A stretch of DNA of 64,000 nt from Saccharum officinarum (taxonomy: Eukaryota > Streptophyta > Magnoliopsida > Poales > Poaceae), in assembly GCA_020631735.1 (NCBI GenBank), contig CM036170.1, positions 70,199,737 to 70,263,736 of the forward strand, written 5' to 3'. Positions 32,006-42,309 of this stretch are shown in pieces; the stretch's first letter is position 1, and each line of letters starts with the position of its first letter. The notes below the pieces were generated by a model. That model saw only the letters and a list, made by a program, of their open reading frames with translations, was not told where the DNA came from and ran no database searches. Both the position numbers and the translations under genes were made by a program.

Positions 32006-35000
32006 TGTAACAAAACCGACCAATTATACGAAATTAAGTAAGAAAATCATCCACCGAGCAGACGATTTAGCAAATTTAAGCCCGTATAACCCGGTAGTCC
32101 GTGAAATCACGACGGATTTCAAACCAACTTGCATACCAGTCAAGATCGTAATAAGTTTAGCGGTCACCATCACAAGTTACATAAAAGTTCGCGTCGCAAA
32201 TACATCGGAGTTTAAACATAGTTATTACAAACCAAGTTCAAATAAAAGTAGCGGAAGCATTTAGTTCAAACCACACACACTCACACATAGTTCAAAATAA
32301 AGTGCCAGCTCAGGATCATCTCCAACAAAAGCATCAGACGAGACGTAGGGAATGACCACTGCCCATGGTCCTAAACTTCACCCATCGCAGGATAAAGTCA
32401 GTTGATACAGTAGCCGTAATACATCTGCCCATCTGCAACAAGTGGGAATAAAGCCCTGAGTACGAGAAGGTACTCAGCTAGACTTACCCGACATAACAAA
32501 AATAAATTGACACTAAGGACCATGACAGGCTTTATGGTAGGGTAGCTGACTCATTTGCAAAAAAGGCATTTTAAGTATTTAAAGAATCTTTTCCAGAAGC
32601 TTTGCATCAAGTTAAATCTTTATTAACCTGTCAACTACAATTGCATCTGTACTAGAGTAACATGTAATTAAACAGGTAAGGATAACCAATGATCATTAAC
32701 CACTTCCATCATGTCATATTCCATATAACTGTTCAAGTGTTCCATCAATATTACTACGATGAAGTAACTCAAGTCAAGTGTTCACTATCCAGTAAACGAT
32801 GGCGATTCGAATCGATTATTAACCAGCTGGTAATTTATTCCTCACACAAACCTCACTCACCCGCTAAAGTGAGGTATTGATCACCGAGTCAACCATTCAG
32901 GAAAATCTTGAGTTTGCCAGGAACCACATGTACCCGGGGGCCGCCCGACTGCTCTTTGGCCTTATCATCGCGCCCCCGTGTCCTACCACACCTGCTCCGG
33001 TACAGTGCGTTGCGGGCAATCCACTCGGCCCGAATAATCTCCCAGCTTCGTGGTCGAAAGGTACATTATTCAGCCAGCTAAATGTAAGGCATGCGTTTAA
33101 CATAACTCGAGGCCCAACAACGGTCGGTCCTTAATCGACACAGACGGAAAAACACTACAGTCCGAAACCCTGCAAGTCTCTGTCCGATCTCAATTTCACA
33201 TTAACACTTAGTTATTCTACGATGACATACTTATTCAAGCAGATCCATGTAACCACCTATAGCTCGTAGGTGATAGAAAATCACCTGACTTCTACCGGTC
33301 TAAGCAAGCTAAGCATTTCTTGACTGCGAATACCAAGGTAACAAGGATATGGTAGAACAGGGTAAACAAGGTATAATGCAACAACGGTTGCAAACAACTC
33401 CTAAACGTAATGCATCAGTTAAAGTAAAGCATTAATCAAATATTTGTAAACCGGGAGAGAAATGCTCCAGGGCTTGCCTCTTTCGAAAGAGCTCAGGCGG
33501 TGGTCGGGACACTCTGGAAGATCCTCACCGACCTCCTCGTCGGCTTCGGGCACCTCCTGCTCTTGCACCTCGGGCTGCTCTTCCGGCTCCTCGGGAACTG
33601 TTACCGGAGTTACTTCTTGCGATCCTGTATGATGCAAATGTATAAGTGCTCATGCCTAGGTGCATTGCAGAGATGGCAGGTAATGATCATGATGAATAGG
33701 ATGTCGATGAATAGGTTTACTTTATTGTATAAAGTAGGAATACAACTCTTCAACAAGGTAGTCCACATCATCCAAGAACATGTACTCGTATACTACTACA
33801 AACATACTCTACCATGTCAAGTCACCACAGAAATCTAAGATGCTTCAAAGATACACCAAAGCAAATCTTATTAATTAGTCATGCATTAACAAGGTTAATT
33901 AAACCCTAATTGCAACTAGATTTGAACAGCAACACCTATTTTAGTAGCACATAAAAATATGAGAAAATTACAGTAGCTTACTATCATCTAATCTAGAATG
34001 CCACAAAAATTTCATTGCATTTAGAGTACTAGAACTCCCTACACAAAAATAACAAGCTAGTGCCTAAAAATGAGCATAAAAATACTTTATACTATGAAAA
34101 GTATCAAACAACAGATTTAGCATTTTTCCTATATTCTACACAATAAACATTCACTATAAAAAATTTATTATATGCATGTTTTATTCATATTTTTCTCTCT
34201 ATCAAAAATAACAATTATTAACAATAATAAGCACTTGTACTACACATAAAAATTTTTCTACGGAACATGCATGGCACATATTTTTTCCTAGAAAGCACAT
34301 TACACAAAAAGATTAACAGAATTGAAACCATATTTTTCTGAGCTTTATATGATTTATTACATATTTATCAAGAAAACAGCAATTTCAGTGATTAAATAAA
34401 AACCCTACAGAAAAGTATTTCAAACTTGACATGCAATGTTTTTAGATCATAGATCTGGTTCTAAGAAGTCTACCAAATTTTGTTTCACAATTTTTGGAGC
34501 CAAAATGAGCAAGTTATGAATTTCTAAACCATTTTCATCTTTTCTGGAAATCATTTTCAAATTCCTTTTAAACCTCAGCCGCTGAAAACGCTAGGTGCAC
34601 CCAGTGCAGCGTACACGCGCGCGCAAGAGGAGACAGACAGGTGGGTCCACGACCCGGTGAGGTCACCAGCAGCGGCTTCCCCGCGGAGAGGCGAAGCCGA
34701 GGGTGCCTAGTATGTGGCCAGACGAGCTCGGCATCGAGCTCGCCAGCGTGCATGGCGGCGCGGTGGCTCGACCCGTCGTTAGCCGGCCAACACCGACCGA
34801 GATGGGCCGCGCAGTGTGGTCTGCGAGCTTCACCGCGCAAATGCGGTGCTCGTGCGCTCGAGAAGTGAGCGAGAAGGAGGATGGAGGGGTGAAGTCCACG
34901 GAGCGGCTCACTCCGGTGAGCTCGGCCGGAACTCCGACGAGCGATTCACGTGGAGGGAAGGCTTACCACGGCCGGTTGCGGTGAGCGCGGGCTGCGCTAG

Positions 35001-35899
35001 AGGGTGAAGACGCTCGGGGCAAGATGGAGCGGCTCGCGGTGAGCTAGCGTGGCCGGAACGGCAACGCCGGCGATGGCGCGCGGTGTCGGTGGCGGAACTG
35101 CCGCTGCTGCTGCTGTTCGCGTGAGGAAGCAGAAGAAGGAAAAACGGAGGAGGCAGGAAGGAGCGGGCGCGGGTTTTGAAGCCAAGCGCGCGAGGGCAGC
35201 GGGGGGCCACACGGCCGACGGCGTCGGCATGCGGCCACCACGCGGCGGGCGTGCTCTGCCGCGTCGGCCAGCGGTGCGCGCGAGCGGGAGGGAGAAGGAG
35301 GCCGCGCGGGCGTGGGCCGGGCCGCGGGTGCGACTGCGGGGCGCGCGCGCGGGGGAACGCTGGGCCGCTTTGGCCACCGGGCCGAAAGGGAGGCGGCGGC
35401 CCGTTAAGGCCGAAAATACCTTTTCCTTTTATAAATAAATTTTCAGATTTTCTAAATTGATTCAAATTCAAATTTTAAAGATGAAAAGACATTTTCACAA
35501 GTTGTCCCCAAAACAAAAGTTGTTCAAAATTTAATTCTCTACAACTTTCATTTAGGGCACTTTTCAAAATTCTAAACAGATTTTGAATAATGATTTAAAG
35601 TTCAATTTTTAAATAAAAACTCATTTTTCTAGAATATTTTTAAAAGCAAAATTTGGGGAGATTTTAAATACAAAAGTTGCTCCAAAAATCATGCTAATTA
35701 ATTCTAAGTCATTTAAAGTTATAGCCCAATAAGTTTTACCACTCTTAGTAAGCAAATGAAATAATTTAGGGTGTAAACAGATGTTTTTCACACTTCAATT
35801 TAATTTCAACTTATATTGCATGTGATAATGAACATGTATGTGATGCTAATGCTCATGCTTTGGGATGTTAATGCATGCTTAACACCCAGGGGTGTTACA
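32006..35899 (-). mobile_element. solo LTR of a Tekay/Del-like gypsy element (3.9 kb)
   Basis: Flanked by perfect 5-bp duplications ATGAC (32001-32005 and 35900-35904). On the minus strand it starts TGTAACACCCCTGGG and ends GGTTTTGTTACA, giving TG...CA ends and a short TGTAACA/TGTTACA inverted repeat. No Gag/Pol, primer site or second LTR is present, so it is a solo LTR left by LTR recombination. Its length and a minus-strand block with GCTGAGTACCTTCTCGTACT fit the long LTRs of Del/Tekay chromoviruses; family from memory. Interior has a GC-rich region (34600-35400) with meaningless overlapping frames and a Glu/Pro-rich minus frame at 33419-33637. Confidence 0.8.
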
Positions 35900-35904
35900 A
35901 TGAC

Positions 35905-36650
35905 CTATATTCTTTGTTGGTTCCAAAGGTAGTGTCAAATGTGATGACATCGTCAAAGTGTGCATAGTTGACAATCATCTTTGCATCAGCCCAACATATA
36001 TTGGTTATCTGTTCTTCACAATCCATTTGAATGGCATATTGAAAAGAAGGATTCTCCAAAGATTTGTCTTGAAAATACTTTAGCAAACTTCCAGCCTCAC
36101 CATACATCATCTCTCTTTGGCGCTTGGTTCACAAATAATTTTTATGATCACAATGAGTGTATCCAAGGTTACTTGACCCACCAACATATCTACCAAGAAA
36201 CTCATGTGCTACTTTAGGTGCAATTCCAGTATCATCAGCCACATCAATATCAATAGCCTGATGCTTAGAAATGTTTCTCTGTGATGGCATCAGATGACTT
36301 ATTTGTGTAGTCTGAAGAATATGGTTGTGCTCAACAAATAAGTCATGTACTTTGTAAGTCCTATTTCCTCTTTCTAAAGTAATGCCCATACGAACCATGC
36401 AGCCTGTTCTTGTATGTGCCCTATTTCGTTTGCAAACTGAGAACTTCTTATCTTTAACCCGAGAACCTTGATTTGAACAAACAAACCTACAGGTTGTTAC
36501 CAATCCATCAAGACCACTCTTGTTTGCATAGCACTTCCGAACATCAAACCCCATCCTACCACCATATGTGACCCAGAAGCTCCAGACCTCATCAACACTG
36601 CTAAATATCATATTTATTTTAGGAATCCAAAAAGGAGTTACAGTCTCCCT
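35905..36650 (-). pseudogene. MULE transposase, N-terminal part (FAR1 DNA-binding domain)
   Basis: Begins near 36650 with TPFWIPKINMIFSSVDEVWS, then RMGFDVRKCYANKSGLDGL and a FAR1-type zinc-binding C...C...C...H-x-H pattern (TCRFVCSNQG, TGCMVRM, VEHNHIL). A TGA at about 36129 replaces a codon before TKRQREMMYGEAGSLLKYFQ. The frame continues to DDVITFDTTFGTNKEYRS, with the first catalytic Asp in F-D-T-T, where the solo LTR cuts it. FAR1/FHY3 light-signalling factors derive from this transposase family, but the TIRs show this is an element copy. Confidence 0.85.
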
Positions 36651-36820
36651 GCAGTTATAAATATTGTGTCAGCTCTATATTTCATCCGTAACAATCACAT
36701 GAACCAACTAGACAAAATCAAAGTATTGTATTTCCCTAACATTCTTAAGACATTTCAACAAATTTAATTCAACTATGCAGGAACTAATTAGCTAGAAGGA
36801 TTAGAACAACCTTGCAGGCG

Positions 36821-36990
36821 ATTCCTCGAGCACCTGTTGGGCATCATCCATGGCACCATCTTCTGCAGTTATTGGGGCGGTGCTTGCTGGAATGCTTTAC
36901 GCCATGGGAGGTTGCACGGGGCCATAGGGAAGGTGCGTGGCGTCGGCCTTCTTCGACGTGCATGCCTTGCTTGGCGTCGGCACAGACGTC
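36821..36990 (-). pseudogene. possible first coding exon of MULE transposase
   Basis: Minus-strand frame containing TAEDGAMDDAQQVLEESPA, ending in a GT donor near 36813. The main body resumes after a CTGCAG acceptor near 36650. Fits the short acidic N-terminal exon common in FAR1-like genes, but start codon and splice are unproven. Confidence 0.4.
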
Positions 36991-37246
36991 GTGACGCCTC
37001 CTGGAGTGATGGGATGAGGAAGTTGGAGGACTACAGCAGGCACATGAGCAGCAGCATCGCCTCCACTAGCTGCGGGGAGAGGTTCTGAGCGTTTCATGGT
37101 GCGGCAGCTCGCCGACCTCCCTGCGCTCGCGCGCCGCCGGACGGCCCCGGCCCGACGCCTCGCTCTTGTGGAAATATGGCGCCAAAGGGCTGGAATTTCC
37201 CTCCAAGAAAACCAGGGGAAGGAAAAAGTAGGAGCCCATCTCAACC

Positions 37247-37326
37247 GTTGCTGATTGGATGAGTGACTCGCAGATGGCCACTGCATATCTTGCAGTGTAA
37301 ATAGCCACTGCACGCGATCCGTGTCC
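37247..37326. repeat. MULE right terminal inverted repeat
   Basis: Reverse complement of the left TIR, ending GATCCGTGTCC, followed by the 9-bp duplication ATCTACAGG. Confidence 0.85.
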
Positions 37327-37449
37327 ATCTACAGGGATCTAGGCTTTCAAAGGAAGGATACGTAGGATAGGACATATGACTTGCATCTCAGCGAGCGGTG
37401 GTGGCGGCGCGTTTGGGGCTTTGGGGAACAGGACAAGTGGTGCCTGGAT

Positions 37450-38510
37450 GTCCGGTCCAAGGCCCGCGTCTGGACGTCTGCGTTGCAGGTTTCGGTGCTC
37501 GAAAAAAAACGCCCCCACCTGCGCTTGGGTTTCACGTGCCCATGCAGGGCCTGTGCCCCCGACGCCGTCAGACCGTGCGTGGGGACCGCTCGCATCCCCT
37601 CCGCTTCTCACGCGCATTGCAATATGTGCAACACCCGATCTACTTTTAAAATATCCAGATACAACACTTGCAACATACGTCTGAACACAAATGAGACACT
37701 TAAAACATGTTTATGAAACACATGAAAACAACTCGAAAACCAATGCAAATATATGCAATATCCAGAAAAACACTTGCAGCACATGTGTGAAACGTATGCA
37801 ATATTCAGATAAACACACTTGCAACGAATACGTCAAAAACACAGATGAAACATTGGGAATAGTCCTTTGCAACATACATGTACAACCATAGCAATATATG
37901 CAACATTCTAATATACTTTTGCAACATTCATCTGAAACAATTGCAACATACCTCTAAAACATCCAAAACACTTCAAACATACGCTTGCACCATGTATTTT
38001 CAGCACATCGCAATATTTCCTTGCTGCTTGTGAAATCGAGGCTCGCCGACGCGTAGAGTTCACCGTAGGTAGCTGCACCATCGCCCATTCGTGGCCGCTG
38101 GTATCGTGGGCTTGACATGCAGCCCCTGCAGCCGGCGTCGCAGTCCTCACCACCATCGGATCTCTTGCCCATAGTGGATCTGGTGGAAGGAGCAATAAGG
38201 CAGAGTTTGGCGGAGGCACGCGGCACGCGCAAGCGGCCACCATGCCGGGGGGCGGCGCTGCACGGCTGGGGCATCGCGGGGCCAGCCGTGCTTTTGGGCC
38301 ACGTCGAGAGAGAGAAAGAGAGAGGAAGGGGAGGCTGGGGCGGAGTCATGGATGGTGCAAAGCTAGCAGTGTCGACCGGCTGAGGTGGGAGCGGCTGCCG
38401 CGGGTATAGAATAGAGTGTGCGTCGATGGTTTCTTTTCTTTTCTTTTCTTTTGCGATGCGAGCGAGCGGAAAGCCTCGTGAGCATCGCTACCCACCAACA
38501 AAACCGTTCA
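37450..38510 (-). repeat. TTGCAG/GTCCGGAC-family element, minus orientation
   Basis: A GC-rich segment (37450-37620), a degenerate array of TTGCAACAT/GAAACA-type units (37620-37990) and a second GC-rich block (38100-38400), bounded by GGATGTCCGGTCC and TCATCCGGACGG. On the minus strand this is the same layout as 49758-52590. Open frames in the GC-rich parts have no recognisable domain. Element class not determined. Confidence 0.4.
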
Positions 38511-38520
38511 TCCGGACGGA

Positions 38521-39191
38521 AGTTCTGGATAGAGCGTTACCGTTTGGGAGATAGCCCGACGGCACACACACCTTGTTGGAGTTGGAGTGATCGATCGCCC
38601 TACCACGGTCTGGATTTGTCCAGTTGCACTACATGTGTAATTTATGTTGGACACTCACGAACCTGGAGAGTGTGGGGGAGACCAAGCAGAGGTTTTTGAA
38701 CTGTTCCATACTACCACGATATTTGGCTACAAAGTTCACCAGAAAATTGTGTAACAAGGCTCATGCGAAAAACAACATAAGAAAAAAATTGAAAAGATCG
38801 AGTATCAACACTTTGAACAGATTATACGGACACATGCAGGAGTGGGCCGCGGCAGCTGTCGTCTCAGGCGCTCTCTCTCAGCTTCGCCTCCCTCCTCGAT
38901 CCAGCACGCGCTGACGCGCCGTACGGCCGCCATGCCTCCGCTCCGCTCCACGCGCTCGTGGTAGGGCCGTGCGAATTCCAGCGCGCGGCACGGAAAAAGC
39001 CATGCACAGTCTCAGTATCCCCCAGCGGACCCATAGCCGGCAGCCGGTCAGTGTGGTACGTCGCCACGGCCACCACGCGCGCTCCAGACGACTGCAGATC
39101 CCGCGCGCGCAAGGCGAGAACCACCCCGCGCCCGGTGCAATAATGCAGCGTAGGCCCGGCGCCTCCTTGCTCGGACGGCGGCGGACTGCGC
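38521..39191. other. 3' flank of EPFL gene, no gene recognised
   Basis: Mixed-composition sequence. 38880-39180 is GC-rich and open in several frames on both strands, probably 3' flank of the EPFL gene plus compositional frames. Confidence 0.4.
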
Positions 39192-40431
39192 TCATGGCAT
39201 GTAGAGGCGGTTGCCGCACTTGCACCTCCACGCCTCCGGGTAGTACTCGGTGGTGACCGGCACGCCCGGCGGCACGGCCACGTGCACCGGGTAGCACGGG
39301 CTGCAGTCGCCGCACTTGGACGTGCACCGTGGCGGGTATGACCCCGGACCGTCCGCCAGCAGCCGCCGCCATTGCCATTGCGCTTGCCCACCCGTGTTGA
39401 TGTAGCACCCCTGCGCGAGCAGCAAGAAGAATAATGAAGAATCATCAGTGCTGGGCTGCTGGCTGCTGAGGGTACGTCTCGTCGCGCACGCGTGGAACGT
39501 ACGTACGTACATATCAGTCGGTAAGGTAAGGTCGCTATCGTGGGTCGGTGGGTGGTGTTGCATTGCCGTAGCATCGATCGATCGCCATTCGGCAGTGACG
39601 TATGGTCAAAAGGCCATGGGACCCGGCGGCGTTGAAGGGCTGTCGGACGGGGCTACGAGCCTGTGCTGCGATCGCTACTGACTACTGGGAGCAGCAGTCT
39701 GCACCGGCCATGGCGGAGCCGGGTGTGCTTGGCGTGTCCTCTGTCGCTCCCTGTGGGTTTAGATTTGATGTGCTAGCGGCTGGTCCATGGCGCATCGTCA
39801 AGAATATGTAGGAGTACAAGGCAACAGCTAAAAATCAAGTCGGTTTGGTCTCTGCGCGGTCTCATCGGTGTGCAGAGGGAGATGGATACGCACCTGATTA
39901 CCGCAAGATGCTGCCGCTCGTCCTCGTCTCCACGACTCTGATCGAAGAGCAAAAAGGAAGAAAAGAGGTCAATGAAGTTACTTTGAGAGTGATCCTCAAT
40001 CCTAAGCTAAAACACATAAATGCAGTGAAATCAAGATCAATCCGGTGCTAGACTAGTGCAGGCAGCTGCGTGCATAAAGAACATAAAGAACACATCATGA
40101 GGACGAAGCAACTAGTGAATGAACATGAACCATGGATGAGAAACGTGTCACCAATAACTCTGCAGAGCAGGTCACCATAGAGAACCCCCCCCAAAAAAAA
40201 GTTTCCGAAATGCGGCAAACATCTGCATAAGAGCGAGAACGCCTTTCTTGATTTGTTACCTGAACGGAGCAACACAGTACTCCTCCCCCTGCAGCCGCAG
40301 CCGCTGCCGCTGCAAGCCCAGGACTGAACGCCGCACAGGCAGATGATGGCCATGGCGAAGCACAGCCCCGCCAGCTTTAGCATGGATCTGCCACACCACC
40401 TCCATCTCCGCCTCCCCCGGGAGCACTCCAT
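39192..40431 (-). CDS. EPFL-family secreted cysteine-rich peptide precursor (three exons)
   Basis: Model: exons 40260-40431, 39894-39937 and 39192-39410, 435 nt, 144 residues. Every junction is GT...AG and the 44-nt middle exon is needed to keep frame (phase 1 in, phase 0 out). Residues 1-40 hold a basic start and hydrophobic core LKLAGLCFAMAIICLCG, a signal peptide. The C-terminal domain (about 93-144) starts GSYPPRCTSKCGDCSPC and ends EYYPEAWRCKCGNRLYMP, with cysteines 101, 105, 108, 111, 135 and 137: the six-Cys EPF/EPFL fold, closest to the EPFL4/5/6 (CHALLAH) group. Such peptides are cleaved, secreted and bind ERECTA-family receptors with TMM to control stomatal patterning and stem or inflorescence growth. 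I chose ATG 40431, not 40542, because a TATA-like site lies at 40561-40566. Confidence 0.87.
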
Positions 40432-40560
40432 GGCCTGGGAAACAACTAACCTTTTTTCAAGCCCCTGCCCTGAAGCCACCGCAGCCGGAGCTCGGCAGGC
40501 AGCCAAATTTAGGAAGCGGAGAGGCACCGCCCTCCCTCTCACCGACTGCTGCTGCCTTGT

Positions 40561-40566
40561 AATATA
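40561..40566 (-). promoter_or_regulatory. TATA-like box of EPFL gene
   Basis: Minus strand reads CTCCTATATTACAAGG. At about 130 bp before ATG 40431 it predicts a leader of about 100 nt and would put the upstream in-frame ATG (40542) at or before the transcription start. Inferred. Confidence 0.45.
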
Positions 40567-41248
40567 GGAGTAGGACTCTCTGCGTGCCTCTCCCGCTCGA
40601 ACGCCACTGAAGCCGAGTCAGGTCTCAGCGCGGCTACCTCAGACAAGACTACCTGATCGTCAAGTCCAATAGATCAGCGAGAGGGAGACACTGTGCACGA
40701 CCATACATACAGAAGAGAAGAGAGCATGCAGCTGCGTACTACTACACTCTAGTCTCTAGCAGCGCACGTAGCTTTGCATCCTCCGCCTCTCGCTTCAGAG
40801 GACGCAGACGTAGACTTCTAGGAGTAGTTGTTGTGTGTGTCCGAGTGACTGCCCGGTGCCAATCGGCGTCACCAAATGCTACTGTCCACAGTCACTCGTC
40901 TTTCTTCTACCCGTGGGGAAAGGAAGGACGGTGGTGGAGCCATGGAGGAGCAGCTGCATGCATGTGCACCCGTAAAGCCTGCGGTCCTTGACAGAAGTTA
41001 ACGCAAACATAGGGGCCCAAGCCCTGCTAGTGGTCCAATGGGGGAGACGCACATAATTAATGGGGGTCTGGTAATCTGGTCGTTCTTATAGGATGAGAGT
41101 AGCACATGTGCAACCGTACTGTAGATTCAATTTGGATTTGGATTTGAATATAGGAGGCACGGGCTGACGAATCATGATGTTTAGGGTTTAAGGTTGTTGT
41201 TGTGCACGCGTGGGCCGTGCATCATTGTGTACCAAGAGCTCGATAGCA
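40567..41248. other. upstream region of EPFL gene
   Basis: Putative promoter with CT-rich stretches and no coding evidence. Confidence 0.4.
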
Positions 41249-41360
41249 TGTTCGCTTAAGATTTTCAGCCAGATCAACCAACTATTCAGCAGTGTTTTTC
41301 TTTTAAAAAAATCAGTTAGCGGTACTTTCAGCCATCAGATTTCAGCCCAAGCGAATAGAC
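41249..41360. mobile_element. small MITE, GTTCGCTT/AGCGAATAG type (copy 3 of 3)
   Basis: Starts TGTTCGCTTAAGATTTTCAG and ends TTCAGCCCAAGCGAATAGAC, so the terminal GTTCGCTT and AAGCGAATA are inverted. Located about 800 bp upstream of the EPFL start. Confidence 0.6.
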
Positions 41361-42064
41361 CGTTAGTTGCCTATAGTTTCGCCGTGGATCCAGTATGAGC
41401 ATAGGTGCATAGCTGGCCTTGGTTGAAAATGAAACAGAACATGGCTACTGTTTTCTTTGGGCATGTTCTTCGCAACCAAAACTTGCAATCAGCCAGTGCA
41501 GGAGTGCAACAAAATGGAATAGCGAATTCCAATTCCGAATACTACCAAGCAGCTCCATGGCTCCTTGGGATGAGCGAATAATCGGCGACAAAGTCAAAGA
41601 GAAGAGCCGGAGCAGAGCAGGTGGTGAGCTTGTGTGAAGCAAGCAACGCGAGGATAGGGCACACGCATCGGTTAGTGGACTCTGCGGCTATGTTCAGGCA
41701 TCCCAAGATAGCTTGTCGCCTAAAACTGTGCTGTATGAATCCGCTTTTTCTTACTGTGCCTTATGGACTGCTTTACGGATACATTGTGGTAATGGACTGC
41801 TTTATGTAGTTGCTCTCAGTCACAGTAGCCTTTGATCAGCAGGCTTTACGGATTTTACACAGGTCTGTATTTATAGCAAGGCTAATAATATAGCTGGCTT
41901 GGTAGCTGTAAGGTTCTTTATAGTCTTCTCTTAACCTTTCTATATAATAGTGAGCTCTTCACTGCTAGTACAGGCTCTCTCACGGAGTTTTTTTTTGTTT
42001 TTGTGCCAAAGCAGTTGTAAGCTTACGACCTTCTTTTCCTCTCTCTCCTCCAATTCAACATTTA
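41361..42064. other. intergenic, no gene seen
   Basis: Short open frames only; no recognised repeat apart from the flanking MITEs. Confidence 0.4.
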
Positions 42065-42304
42065 GGGGGTGTTTAGATGCAAAAAAAAATTGGAATTTGG
42101 CTATTGTAGCACTTTCGTTTGTATTTGGCAATTAGTGTCCAATCATGGACTAATTTGGCTCAAAAGATTCGTCTCGCGATTTACAACAAAACTGTGCAAT
42201 TAGTTATTTTTTATCTATATTTAATACTTCATGCATGTGTCAAAGATTCGATGTGATGAAGAGAGTGTAAAAATTTAGAATTTAGAAGGCATCTAAACCC
42301 GGCC
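42065..42304. mobile_element. Tourist-like MITE with TTA duplication
   Basis: GGGGGTGTTTAGATGC to GCATCTAAACCCGGCC, flanked by TTA at 42062-42064 and 42305-42307. Interior blocks CACTTTCGTTTGTATTTGGC and AAAGATTCGTCTCGCGATTT define the family. Confidence 0.85.
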
Positions 42305-42309
42305 TTAGT

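Larger units (their letters stand above)
29591..37326 (-). mobile_element. Mutator-like element (MULE) with FAR1-type transposase
   Basis: Terminal inverted repeats of about 80 bp (29591-29670 and 37247-37326), both starting GGACACGGATC on their outer strand. They are flanked by 9-bp near-duplications ATCCACAGG (29582-29590) and ATCTACAGG (37327-37335), one mismatch. Nine-base target duplications are the Mutator hallmark. Inside, on the minus strand, lies a FAR1/FHY3-like transposase broken by a solo LTR and a hAT MITE. Without those it would be about 3.6 kb. Confidence 0.88.

Noticed and set aside
32006..35899. Complete LTR retrotransposon instead of solo LTR
   Set aside because: No primer binding site, polypurine tract, internal LTR pair or Gag/Pol; ends and 5-bp duplication fit one LTR.
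38864..39574. 236-codon minus-strand frame overlapping the EPFL third exon
   Set aside because: It is in a different frame from the conserved six-Cys domain and has no family motifs.
13740..40431. Receptor kinase and EPFL peptide as a ligand-receptor pair by proximity
   Set aside because: EPFL peptides are perceived by ERECTA-family receptors with TMM; RPK1/RPK2-type kinases are not known EPFL receptors, and 23 kb of transposons separate the genes.
40432..40542. Upstream in-frame ATG extending the EPFL precursor by 37 residues
   Set aside because: It lies next to a TATA-like site and would place a long non-hydrophobic stretch before the signal peptide; ATG 40431 gives a normal signal peptide.
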